Below, one piece after another: positions 34,642 to 42,266 of a stretch of 64,000 bases of DNA. The stretch is from Allopusillimonas lactea (lineage in GTDB: Bacteria > Pseudomonadota > Gammaproteobacteria > Burkholderiales > Burkholderiaceae_B). The stretch spans positions 124,001-188,000 of the forward strand of contig NZ_JAJJOZ010000006.1 in assembly GCF_021653995.1 (NCBI RefSeq), given 5' to 3'. Every line of letters starts with the position of its first letter. The stretch's first letter is position 1. Both the position numbers and the translations under genes were made by a program. The notes below the pieces were generated by a model, which worked only from the letters and a program-made list of their open reading frames with translations, made no database searches and was not told the DNA's origin.

Positions 34642-35547
34642 TTATCGCTGCCTTACCAGTTCCTTCAACTCCGGCAGCACCTGCTGTGCTGCGCGTTCGC
34701 CTTCTTCAATGGCCACGGCGGCGCGGTGAAAGTCCATCAGGGCCAGGTTGGTCAGGCGCGGGCGGATCAGGACGTCTGCGGGTTCGCCGGCCAGACGGCT
34801 GCGGGTGATGCGCACTTGCATGATGTTGAGGCTGATGCTCAGCACGTCGAATATCGACGGCATAGTGGCGGCGGCGGAGGCGGGCCCGCTCTTGAGGCGG
34901 CCCAGCCCTAGCGGGAGCTTGTCCAGTACGGATGCGAACGGACTTGGGCTGGGCGCGGGCGGGGGATCCGCGGCGTCGAAATGCCGGCCGACGAGGTCGG
35001 CGTTGAGATCCACGGCAATGACGATGTCTGCGCCCATGGCACGGCACAGTGATACCGGTACCGGGTTGACCAGTGCGCCATCGACCATCAGGCGGCCATC
35101 CATGAGCGCGGGCGTGAACAGGCCGGGCAGCGCCACCGACGCCCGCACCGCATCCACCATTGAGCCTTCGCGCAGCCACACCTCGCGCCCCGTGACCAGT
35201 TCGGTGGCGACGGCCCCGAACGCCTTGGGCAGGGCGGAGATGTCTTTGTCGGAAAAATGGGTGCGGATAAAGGTGAAGAGCTTTTCACCAAGAATCAGGC
35301 CGCCACTGACGGTGAAGTCCAGCAGGCCGACCACACCTTGCCAAGTGAGGCTGCGCACCCAGGTTTCCAGCCGCTCGAGCTGACCGTCGGCATACGCAGC
35401 GCCCACCAGCGATCCGATCGACGTGCCGCAGACAATGTCGGGCACAATGCCCGCTTCTTCGAGCACCCGGATGATGCCAATATGAGACCAGCCGCGCGCC
35501 GATCCGCTGCCCAGTGCGAGCCCGATTTTCGGAGTGTGTGATCTCAT
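34642..35547 (-). CDS. patatin-like phospholipase family protein (RssA-like)
   Basis: A 301-residue cytoplasmic patatin-domain protein. It has the oxyanion-hole stretch LALGSGSARGWSHIG, the nucleophile Ser43 in GTSIGS and the catalytic Asp156 in MVDGALVNPVP, forming a Ser-Asp dyad. Length and sequence resemble E. coli RssA and B. subtilis YlbK-type acyl hydrolases. ATG 35547 is preceded by GGAG at suitable spacing and is preferred to 35577. The C-terminal part (GLGRLKSGPASAAATMPSIFDVL) is a less conserved tail. The lipid substrate is unknown. Confidence 0.9.
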   Translation of the reverse strand: MRSHTPKIGLALGSGSARGWSHIGIIRVLEEAGIVPDIVCGTSIGSLVGAAYADGQLERLETWVRSLTWQGVVGLLDFTVSGGLILGEKLFTFIRTHFSDKDISALPKAFGAVATELVTGREVWLREGSMVDAVRASVALPGLFTPALMDGRLMVDGALVNPVPVSLCRAMGADIVIAVDLNADLVGRHFDAADPPPAPSPSPFASVLDKLPLGLGRLKSGPASAAATMPSIFDVLSISLNIMQVRITRSRLAGEPADVLIRPRLTNLALMDFHRAAVAIEEGERAAQQVLPELKELVRQR

Positions 35548-35622
35548 GAGCGTATTTCTCCATGGCGTACCGGCCATGCCTTGCGGCAGTGAATACGCGT
35601 TATTGTAGTCGCCGGAGAGCGT

Positions 35623-36588
35623 CTACAGCTTCATGCTTTTGACGATGCGGCCGAACTTCTCTCGTTCGGCTTTGACGAACTGTTCGAAGTCTGCGGTGGG
35701 CATCCCGCTGGGCTCGGCGCCCTGGTTCTGAAGCTTGGCCCGCAGGTCAGGCAACTGCAGCACCGCGTGGATGTCTTCCTGGATTTTCCCGACAACGGCG
35801 TCGGGCGTGCCTGCGGGCACAAATACACCAAACCATTGCGTCAAATCGAAGGCTTCCATGCCCTTCGTTTCGTCTACGGCGGGCACATCGGGCACGGCGG
35901 GGGAGCGGTCTTTGGCGGAGACTGCCAATGGCCGCAGTTTTCCCGACTGGACGTGGGAGTAGCCGATGGGCAGCCCGACGAATCCAATGTCTATCTGATT
36001 TGCCAGCAGCGCGGAAATGGAAGGCGCGACACCTTTATAGGGGACGTGCAGCAGGCTGGTACCGCTGAGTTGTTCGAACAGCGCGCCGGCCAGGTGCTGA
36101 GGGGTTCCGTTCCCGGACGATGCGTAGCTGACGGCACCAGGATGGGCTTTCGCGTAATCAATGAGTTCGGCGGTCGTCTTGTAAGGCTTGTCGGGATGCG
36201 TGACGAGCATAAAAGGCAGTTTGACGGCGAGCGTCACGGGGCGAAGATCCTTTTCGGGGCTGTACGGCATCTTTGGCATGATGTGCTGGCTGATCACAAC
36301 CTCCGCCGTTGCTGAAAGCATGATTGTGTAGCCGTCCGGCTGAGCATGCGCCACATAAGATGCGCCGATCGTGCCGCTTGCGCCGTCCTTGTTCGATACT
36401 ACGACAGTTTGGTTCCAGCGCTGGCTCAGTTTTTCGGAAAGCAGGCGTGCGACGGAATCGGTGCCGCCGCCCGCAGTGTAGGGAACGACGATGGTTACGG
36501 GTTGGGCGGGCCACGTCTGAGCGGCATAGGTGTGGGCAGTGAGGCTTGCAAGCAGTGCGCCTGCCGCGGCAATGCGTCCGAATTTCAT
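35623..36588 (-). CDS. Bug/TctC family periplasmic solute-binding protein
   Basis: A 321-residue secreted binding protein. The signal peptide MKFGRIAAAGALLASLTAHTYA leads to a mature start QTWPAQPVTIVVPYTAGGGTD, typical of the family. Other blocks are NKDGASGTIGASYVA, QPDGYTIML, HVPYKGVAPSISALL and PAGTPDAVVGKIQEDI. Its ATG overlaps the dehydrogenase stop by 4 bases. As the third gene after an enolase-superfamily dehydratase and a hydroxyacid dehydrogenase, it probably imports a sugar acid or hydroxy acid for them. Confidence 0.9.
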   Translation of the reverse strand: MKFGRIAAAGALLASLTAHTYAAQTWPAQPVTIVVPYTAGGGTDSVARLLSEKLSQRWNQTVVVSNKDGASGTIGASYVAHAQPDGYTIMLSATAEVVISQHIMPKMPYSPEKDLRPVTLAVKLPFMLVTHPDKPYKTTAELIDYAKAHPGAVSYASSGNGTPQHLAGALFEQLSGTSLLHVPYKGVAPSISALLANQIDIGFVGLPIGYSHVQSGKLRPLAVSAKDRSPAVPDVPAVDETKGMEAFDLTQWFGVFVPAGTPDAVVGKIQEDIHAVLQLPDLRAKLQNQGAEPSGMPTADFEQFVKAEREKFGRIVKSMKL

Positions 36589-37532
36589 GGTTTGTCTCCA
36601 GTGCTGTTGCTTAAAAGATGCTGCGACACGCGCTCGGCAATCATGGCCGATACGCGCATGTTGGATTCCAGGGTCACGCCTGCGATGTGGGGCGTCAGGA
36701 TAAGATTGGGTGCATCGGCCAGTGCGGAGCCTGCTGGCAACGGCTCGTGGGCATAGACGTCGATGGCGGCGCCGCCCAGGTGCCCGTCTTTGAGGCTTGT
36801 CGCCAGCGCGGCCTCATCGACCACGCCGCCGCGCGCGACATTGATCAGGATGGCGCCCGGTTTCATGGCGTTAAGCTGTGTGGCGCCGATAAGGTTCTTT
36901 GTGGCGGCGGTGAGCGGAACATGAAGGGACACGACGTCGGCGCCGGCGAGCACGGCGTCAACGCTCGGGCTGCGTACAACCGTATTCAGTGTATCGGCGC
37001 GTGCGGCGGGGCTGGGGTCGTACGCCATCACCGTCATGCCCATGGCCTGTGCCAGTTCGGCGGTGCGCCCCCCCACCGAGCCCAGTCCAATGATGCCCAG
37101 CGTTTTGCCGCCGATTTCCTGGCCATTGACCAGCGCGTCGCGCGGCCATTGTCCCGCCGCAACTGCACCGGTAACGGTATACGCACGGCGCAGCAGCATC
37201 ATGGCGCAGCAGATCACATACTCGGCCACCGTGTTTGCGTTGGCGCCCGTTGCGGGAAAGACGGCGATGCCGCGTTCGCCACATGCGGCGGTATCGATAT
37301 TGTCCAAGCCGACGCCTAGGCGTCCCACAGCCCTCAGCCGATGCGGTTGGCTCAGCAGCGCCTGGTCAACACGTGTGCGGTTGCGCACGATCAGTCCATC
37401 CGCGTCATGTATGGCGTGAATCAATGCCTCCCGGTTTTCATGCAACTGCGAGTCGTAATGGACATCGAAGCGTGCGCGCAGTGACTCGACGGCAGCGCTG
37501 TCCATGAATTCCGCGATGATGATTTTGTTCAT
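36585..37532 (-). CDS. D-isomer-specific 2-hydroxyacid dehydrogenase
   Basis: A 315-residue NAD-dependent dehydrogenase. The nucleotide-binding motif is LGIIGLGSVGGRTAELAQAMG. The catalytic arginine lies in NVARGGVVDEAAL, the glutamate in YAHEPLP and the histidine in LTPHIAGVTLESN. It resembles phosphoglycerate dehydrogenase and, more closely, (S)-sulfolactate dehydrogenase SlcC-like proteins, so a sulfolactate or related hydroxy acid substrate is possible but not proven. ATG 37532 has AGGAAGG nine bases upstream; the GTG at 37541 would abut that site. It overlaps the preceding dehydratase-like gene by no more than a few bases and the Bug gene by 4. Confidence 0.88.
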   Translation of the reverse strand: MNKIIIAEFMDSAAVESLRARFDVHYDSQLHENREALIHAIHDADGLIVRNRTRVDQALLSQPHRLRAVGRLGVGLDNIDTAACGERGIAVFPATGANANTVAEYVICCAMMLLRRAYTVTGAVAAGQWPRDALVNGQEIGGKTLGIIGLGSVGGRTAELAQAMGMTVMAYDPSPAARADTLNTVVRSPSVDAVLAGADVVSLHVPLTAATKNLIGATQLNAMKPGAILINVARGGVVDEAALATSLKDGHLGGAAIDVYAHEPLPAGSALADAPNLILTPHIAGVTLESNMRVSAMIAERVSQHLLSNSTGDKP

Positions 37533-37537
37533 TGAAT

Positions 37538-38698
37538 TCACCCTTCCTGTATAGGCACAAGATAGTTTTTTGCTTCTTCCAAGATTGGCTCAACGCCCAG
37601 CCCAGGCAGGTCGGGCAACGTGACCGTGCCATCGACCACCGTGAAGTCGGGAGCCGCGAGCGCGGCGCGCAGGGGATTCGGGTTGGCGTCGATCTCGACA
37701 TAGCCATCGCCGCCGACAGCCGCTTTCAGGTGCATGGACGCACGCAGCCCGATGCCGGCGCCGAGCCAGTGCGGGCAGAACCACTTGCCGTGTGCGAGGG
37801 TGCTGCGGCCCACTTTCAGGCAACCGCTGAAGCCGCCCCATTTACCGATGTCGGGCTGGAGGACGCTTACCCCGCCTGTGGCCATGGCTTCATTGAACGC
37901 GGATTCTTCACGCAGGTTTTCGCCCGCCGCAAGGCGCTGCGTGGTGCCATTTGCTAATTGCTGCCAGATTTCCCAGGGCGTATCCGCGGCAACCGGCTCT
38001 TCAATCCAGGCAAGGCCATACGGGGCAAGGCGGTCTATCATCACCTTCGCATGGGCGGGGCTCCAGGCTTGATTGGCGTCGGCCATCACTACACCGTCGT
38101 GCCCCAAGGCGCTGCGGACAGTGCGGATATTCGACTCGTCCTGGTCGTCGCCGAAACCCACCTTGAGCTTGAACGCCCTGTAACCCTCTTCGCGTTTTTC
38201 GTCAACCACGCGCATCGGCGCGTCGGGATTGATGCCCGATGCGTAGACAGCCACTTTGGGTTGCCCCCCTAGCAGCTTCCATAAGGGCTGGTGGGCCCGC
38301 TTCGCGAGCAGGTCCCATGCAGCGATGTCGGTTGCCGCGATGACTTGGGCAAGCGGGCCCGGTTCGCCAGCCTGAATGGCCAGAATCCGCGTTTGTGCAG
38401 TGAGGGTGTCAAAGCACTGCTCGGGGGATTCCCACCATTTGCCGCACAGGATGGGCGCAATAACGGATAGAAACAAGCGAGCCCGATGCTCCGCACCCAC
38501 GGCGGGGAAGTTGCACCACACCTCGCCCCAGCCGATGATGCCGTCGGCGTCTGTAAGCCTGACGAGCAAAGCGGGCCGGTTGTGCATGACACCAAATGAT
38601 GTACGCACCGGCGGCCGTGCAGGTGCACGAAAGACAAAGGCGTCGGCTTTATCGATGCGAAATCTACGGGTCAATTGCTGTGATGCGTCTACCGCCAT
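37538..38698 (-). CDS. mandelate racemase/muconate lactonizing enzyme family protein
   Basis: A 386-residue enolase-superfamily enzyme. The N-terminal capping domain is followed by the barrel with Lys177-x-Lys179 (FKLKVGF), metal ligands Asp207 (MADANQAWS), Glu233 (WIEEPV) and Glu260 (AAGENLR), and Lys286 (QPDIGKWGG). The KxK plus second-lysine arrangement fits the MLE-like subgroup of racemases and cycloisomerases, although sugar-acid dehydratases cannot be excluded. It is the first gene of a three-gene minus-strand operon whose promoter faces a GntR regulator. Confidence 0.9.
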   Translation of the reverse strand: MAVDASQQLTRRFRIDKADAFVFRAPARPPVRTSFGVMHNRPALLVRLTDADGIIGWGEVWCNFPAVGAEHRARLFLSVIAPILCGKWWESPEQCFDTLTAQTRILAIQAGEPGPLAQVIAATDIAAWDLLAKRAHQPLWKLLGGQPKVAVYASGINPDAPMRVVDEKREEGYRAFKLKVGFGDDQDESNIRTVRSALGHDGVVMADANQAWSPAHAKVMIDRLAPYGLAWIEEPVAADTPWEIWQQLANGTTQRLAAGENLREESAFNEAMATGGVSVLQPDIGKWGGFSGCLKVGRSTLAHGKWFCPHWLGAGIGLRASMHLKAAVGGDGYVEIDANPNPLRAALAAPDFTVVDGTVTLPDLPGLGVEPILEEAKNYLVPIQEG

Positions 38699-38764
38699 TT
38701 ATCCGCCTGCTTATCTGCTGCCAGCGCGCCATGCGACACGCTGATGTATTGATTAAAGGTAAAT

Positions 38765-38776
38765 AAGTATATACTT
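38765..38776. promoter_or_regulatory. GntR-type palindromic operator AAGTATATACTT
   Basis: A perfect 12-bp palindrome, AAGTATATACTT, lies in the 269-base divergent region between the enolase-family operon and the GntR gene. GntR/HutC regulators typically bind GT-N(4)-AC palindromes such as GTATATAC, which forms its core. The surrounding AT-rich stretch (38750-38780) is probably the minus-strand promoter. Confidence 0.6.
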
Positions 38777-38967
38777 TATCACGGTATCGGGCGCTACGCT
38801 ACACGGGGTCGCGATGCAACACATCGCGTGGTGTTACGCCGCGGCGAATCTGGGCGCGCCACATCGCGTCGATAACAGCCAATAAGTTGCGTACACTATC
38901 GTGTCGCCGCGGTTGTGCGGGGTTTACAAGCAGGCATGGGTGCAGGCCCGGTTTTCGTCAAACGCAT

Positions 38968-39735
38968 ATGAAGTCCAAGAGTCCGAGCGATGCTCGCCCA
39001 ACGTCCAGTACAGCAACGCCAGATAAAGCTTGGCCGGCGAGTCATATCCCACGCTACGTGGTTATTGCCGATCGCCTGCGCCAGCGGATCGCGTCGGGCG
39101 CGTGGCGGGCAGGCACGCTGCTGCCATCGCTGCATGCGCTGGCCGACGAGTTCGCGGTTGCGCGCCCTACGGCGCGGCAGGCCGTGCAAATCCTGGTTCA
39201 GGAGGGGCTGCTCAGCAGTCAACGGGGGCAGGGTACGTTTGTGACGCAGGCGGCCACGCCGGTGAAAACAACGCCGCTGGAGACCTCCCTGCAAGCGCTT
39301 GCGGCCACCTATCACGGCTTGAAGCCAAAAATCCTGGAGATTGACGAGACGCCGCGACCTTTGCCTTGCGATCCCGACGGCGCGGCAGACTACGTCTATA
39401 TGCGACGTTTGCATTCCCTGGATGGCCGCCCCTATTGCGTCATCTCGCTATACATTGCACAAGACGTTTTCAATGCCAAACCTGCGCAGTTGCGAACACA
39501 GCCCATCATTCCGGTGCTGCTGGCCCTGAAAGGGCTACGCATCAAACAAGCGCATCAGACCCTCAGCATCGCGTCCGCCGATGCCGAGACCGCTGGCCTG
39601 CTCGGTATCCCCGCCGGCGCGCCACTTGCAAACATGACACGTGTTTTTCGTTCGCAGAAGGGGAAAATCGTCTATTACGCCGAAGTCAGCTACCGGGGCG
39701 ATGCGGTGCGCATTGAGATAGACCTCAAACCATAA
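38968..39735 (+). CDS. GntR/HutC family transcriptional regulator
   Basis: A 255-residue regulator. The N-terminal GntR winged helix (about 27-95) reads YVVIADRLRQRIASGAWRAGTLLPS..ARPTARQAVQILVQEGLLSSQRGQGTFV. It is followed by a UTRA effector domain of the HutC type (about 110-250). ATG 38968 is preferred to the upstream start at 38887, whose extension is not family-like. It diverges from the enolase-superfamily/dehydrogenase/Bug operon and probably represses it through the palindrome at 38765. Confidence 0.9.
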   Translation: MKSKSPSDARPTSSTATPDKAWPASHIPRYVVIADRLRQRIASGAWRAGTLLPSLHALADEFAVARPTARQAVQILVQEGLLSSQRGQGTFVTQAATPVKTTPLETSLQALAATYHGLKPKILEIDETPRPLPCDPDGAADYVYMRRLHSLDGRPYCVISLYIAQDVFNAKPAQLRTQPIIPVLLALKGLRIKQAHQTLSIASADAETAGLLGIPAGAPLANMTRVFRSQKGKIVYYAEVSYRGDAVRIEIDLKP

Positions 39736-39853
39736 CGGGTGGCTGGCATATTCTGCGATTGATGCTAGACTTGGGCCGTCCTGTATGGACGACGACGCGG
39801 GCTTTGTTCGTGCCGCCCGCGGAACCAAACACAATAATCAAGCGGGGGCATCT

Positions 39854-40075
39854 ATGCACTACATCATTCAAATTCTGGCCGCAATCGTGGTGGGCACCGC
39901 CTTCGGGGCCTTGCTGGGGCCGCGCAGCAGCAAGCTGTTCTTCGGGTCCATCGTTGCGATCGCACTGGGAGTCGCAGCCATTTTCACCACCGCCTGGCTG
40001 CCTCTGGCAGGCGCTGCCGCAGTACTGTTCATCGCTACTGCGCTGCACCGAGATCCGGCGCCTGTGCGCGCCTGA
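39854..40075 (+). CDS. small hypothetical membrane protein
   Basis: A 73-residue hydrophobic protein with two or three predicted helices (about 3-22, 29-47 and 48-64; MHYIIQILAAIVVGTAFGAL, FGSIVAIALGVAAIFTTAW, LPLAGAAAVLFIATAL) and a short charged C-terminal tail. I do not recognise a family. The ATG at 39854 follows an AGCGGGGG stretch. The gene ends just before a strong hairpin terminator, which supports its being a transcribed unit. It lies between a GntR regulator and a convergent LysR gene. Confidence 0.55.
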   Translation: MHYIIQILAAIVVGTAFGALLGPRSSKLFFGSIVAIALGVAAIFTTAWLPLAGAAAVLFIATALHRDPAPVRA

Positions 40076-40097
40076 CGACGGCGTGGGCTGCGTTGCG

Positions 40098-40177
40098 GCC
40101 CCGCCATATGAACTGCACCCAAAAAGTTGGACGCTGATCCAATCCTTGGGGTGCAGTTCATATGGCGGGGCTTTTTT
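40098..40177 (+). terminator. long-stem rho-independent terminator
   Basis: A 23-base arm (40098-40120) is perfectly complementary to 40149-40171. Further pairing of GTTGGA with TCCAAT-like bases closes most of the interior, and six T residues follow at 40172-40177. The stem is far longer than a usual terminator. It separates the small membrane protein from the convergent LysR gene, whose stop codon touches the T tract. Confidence 0.8.
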
Positions 40178-41103
40178 CAACCTGCGGCGAGCATCCGCCG
40201 GAGGTCTTGCGCGACAATCTCCAGTTGCAGGCGGAACGCGTTGGCAAAATCGGGCGTCAGTCGCGACGAGGGATTGACGCGCGAGTACGAGGCAAAGGTG
40301 TTCACCTGGATGGCGGGCAGGAAGGGGCGCACCGCGACTTTGTCGGAAAACACTGGCACCAGGTAGGGGTTGACGATGCCGACGCCCAGGTCTTCCGCAG
40401 CCATCATGCACAAGGTGGCATAGTATGAGGTCTCGATATAGCTGGGCGGTTTGACGCCAGCCCTTTCAAGACGCGTCCTTAGTTCTGTACCCAATGAGTC
40501 GCCTTGGTGCAGATAGAGCAGCGCGTGCTTCTTCAAGTCGCGTACGCGGATGGCCTTTTGTGCCGTGAGCGGGTGGTGCTTGCTCATCACGCATACCGCA
40601 TTGTCCGTGTGAATGGCTTCGCTGCGGCAGGCGTCATTGTCGAGAGAATTGTTGGTGAACGCGATGTCGTAGAGGCCATGCATAAGGCCCTCCTGTATCT
40701 GTGCGCTGCCCAGGGTATCGATGGTGGCATGCACCTGGGGGTGGCGTTGGCGAAACCCGCCTAGCGCGCGAGGCAGTACACCGAGGCCGAGGGTGGGGGT
40801 GCAGGCGATGCGCAATACGCCTGTGCCCGAATCCCGCAGCGCCGCCACCGCCTGTTCTATCTTTTCCGCACCCCGGTAATACAACTGCACCGTATCAAAG
40901 AGCTGTTGCGCTTCCTGCGTAGGCTGCAGCCTTCCCTTGCGCAAGTGAAACAGTTCCAACCCGGTGGCCTGCTGAGCATGGGCGATCAGCCTGCTGACTG
41001 TCGGTTGAGTGGTGTGCAGCATCCGTGCGGCCGCAACCGTCGTGCCGGTGAGCATGATTGCCCGAAATGCTTCGATCTCGTGAAAAGTAAGTGGTCTCGC
41101 CAT
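40177..41103 (-). CDS. LysR family transcriptional regulator
   Basis: A 308-residue LysR protein with the N-terminal helix-turn-helix (TFHEIEAFRAIMLTGTTVAAARMLHTTQPTVSRLIAHAQQATGLELF) and a co-inducer domain. It resembles regulators of amino-acid catabolism in which 'FRKGRLxPT' follows the HTH. It diverges from a Bug-HyuB-HyuA operon; palindromes at 41114-41148 lie between them. It probably activates that operon in response to its substrate and represses itself. Confidence 0.92.
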   Translation of the reverse strand: MARPLTFHEIEAFRAIMLTGTTVAAARMLHTTQPTVSRLIAHAQQATGLELFHLRKGRLQPTQEAQQLFDTVQLYYRGAEKIEQAVAALRDSGTGVLRIACTPTLGLGVLPRALGGFRQRHPQVHATIDTLGSAQIQEGLMHGLYDIAFTNNSLDNDACRSEAIHTDNAVCVMSKHHPLTAQKAIRVRDLKKHALLYLHQGDSLGTELRTRLERAGVKPPSYIETSYYATLCMMAAEDLGVGIVNPYLVPVFSDKVAVRPFLPAIQVNTFASYSRVNPSSRLTPDFANAFRLQLEIVAQDLRRMLAAG

Positions 41104-41113
41104 AGCCGGCAGT

Positions 41114-41148
41114 ATATCCCCAGGGTATATCCAGTAAGCATACTATGC
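41114..41148. promoter_or_regulatory. two LysR-type palindromes in the divergent promoter
   Basis: ATATCCCCAGGGTATAT (41114-41130) is a palindrome with one mismatched pair and fits the T-N11-A LysR box. GCATACTATGC (41138-41148) is a second, perfect palindrome. Their centres are 21 bp apart, two helical turns, matching the recognition plus activation site layout of LysR tetramers. The first starts 11 bases from the LysR ATG, suitable for autorepression. Confidence 0.6.
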
Positions 41149-41231
41149 GTAAGAAAAAGCATTGGTATGAATTGATAGGCTGGCCGTAGACTGCGTGACT
41201 ACCTACCACAATTATTCAGGAGACACGGGCA

Positions 41232-42215
41232 ATGAAATGGAAAACAACCTTTGCCGCGCTGGCATTTCTGGTGGCGCCACTTGCTTTCGCAGGGGCCGCC
41301 GTTGCGCAGGGTACCGACAGCTTTCCCGACAAGCCAATACGCATCGTGGCGCCGTTCTCGCCGGGCGGTACGGCAGATGTACTGGCGCGAGCGATCGCCA
41401 AAGAGCTCAACGATAAATATGGCCAGCCCGTCGTGGTCGAAAACAAGGGTGGATCGGGCGGCAACATTGGTGCAGCGGACGTTGCCAAGGCCAAGCCCGA
41501 TGGATACACCCTGGTATTGGGGACCATAGGCATACATGCTGCCTATACGCTTTACAAGTCTCTCTCGTACGATCCCGCAAAAGAGCTCCAGCCTGTGGCC
41601 ATCCTGGGTGGTGTGCCCACTGTGGTTGTCGTGCATCCCAGCGTACCCGTGCACACGCTGGCCGAATTGATCGACTATGCCAAGAAGAACCCAGGCAAGC
41701 TGAATGTGGGCTCGGCGGGCGTGGGCTCGTCCACGCATATGGTCAATGAACTGTTTCAGCATGCCGCGGGCGTCAAGTTCACGCATGTTCCCTATCGGGG
41801 CAGCTCCATGGCCATGAATGACCTGCTGGCCGGGCAGATCGATCTAATGTTCGAGCTGGTAACCACGGCTGGGCAGATCGTGCAGTCGGGGCGCCTGCGG
41901 CCCCTCGCCGTCACCAGCGCTAAGCGCAGCGACGTGCTGCCCGACGTGCCGACGGTGGCGGAGCTGGCCATACCCGCCTTTGAGGGCACCGGGTGGTTCA
42001 CCATTGCCACGGCATCGAGTGTGCCACGCCCCATCGTCGAAAAACTAAACAAAGACATCGATCTCATCTTGCGCTCGCCCGCAATGCAGAAAACCTGGGC
42101 ATCGCTGGCGTTGCAGGTGCAAGGCGGGTCGGTTGACGAAGCGCGTGATTTTATTTCCCGGGAGCGCAAGAAGTGGGGCGAGGTCATCCGGGTGGCAAAC
42201 ATTAAGGCAGGCTGA
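41232..42215 (+). CDS. Bug/TctC family periplasmic solute-binding protein
   Basis: A 327-residue secreted binding protein; CAGGAGA precedes the ATG. The signal peptide MKWKTTFAALAFLVAPLAFA..AVAQG leads to DSFPDKPIRIVAPFSPGGTAD. Further blocks are VVENKGGSGGNIGAADVA, KPDGYTLVLGTIG, HVPYRGSSMAMNDLL and AVTSAKRSDVLPDVPTVAE. It begins an operon with a hydantoinase/oxoprolinase pair, so its ligand may be a cyclic amide such as 5-oxoproline or a hydantoin, or a product of one. That is inference from context. Confidence 0.92.
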   Translation: MKWKTTFAALAFLVAPLAFAGAAVAQGTDSFPDKPIRIVAPFSPGGTADVLARAIAKELNDKYGQPVVVENKGGSGGNIGAADVAKAKPDGYTLVLGTIGIHAAYTLYKSLSYDPAKELQPVAILGGVPTVVVVHPSVPVHTLAELIDYAKKNPGKLNVGSAGVGSSTHMVNELFQHAAGVKFTHVPYRGSSMAMNDLLAGQIDLMFELVTTAGQIVQSGRLRPLAVTSAKRSDVLPDVPTVAELAIPAFEGTGWFTIATASSVPRPIVEKLNKDIDLILRSPAMQKTWASLALQVQGGSVDEARDFISRERKKWGEVIRVANIKAG

Positions 42216-42266
42216 TTGCCCTGTTATCCAGGCGCCGTATGCGGCGCCCATCATCAAGGTGTAGAA

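Noticed and set aside
40098..40171. Insertion sequence or MITE with terminal inverted repeats
   Set aside because: There is no transposase and no target duplication, and the pairing extends continuously to a T tract, so terminator is the simpler call; the IS-like resemblance is kept as a finding only.
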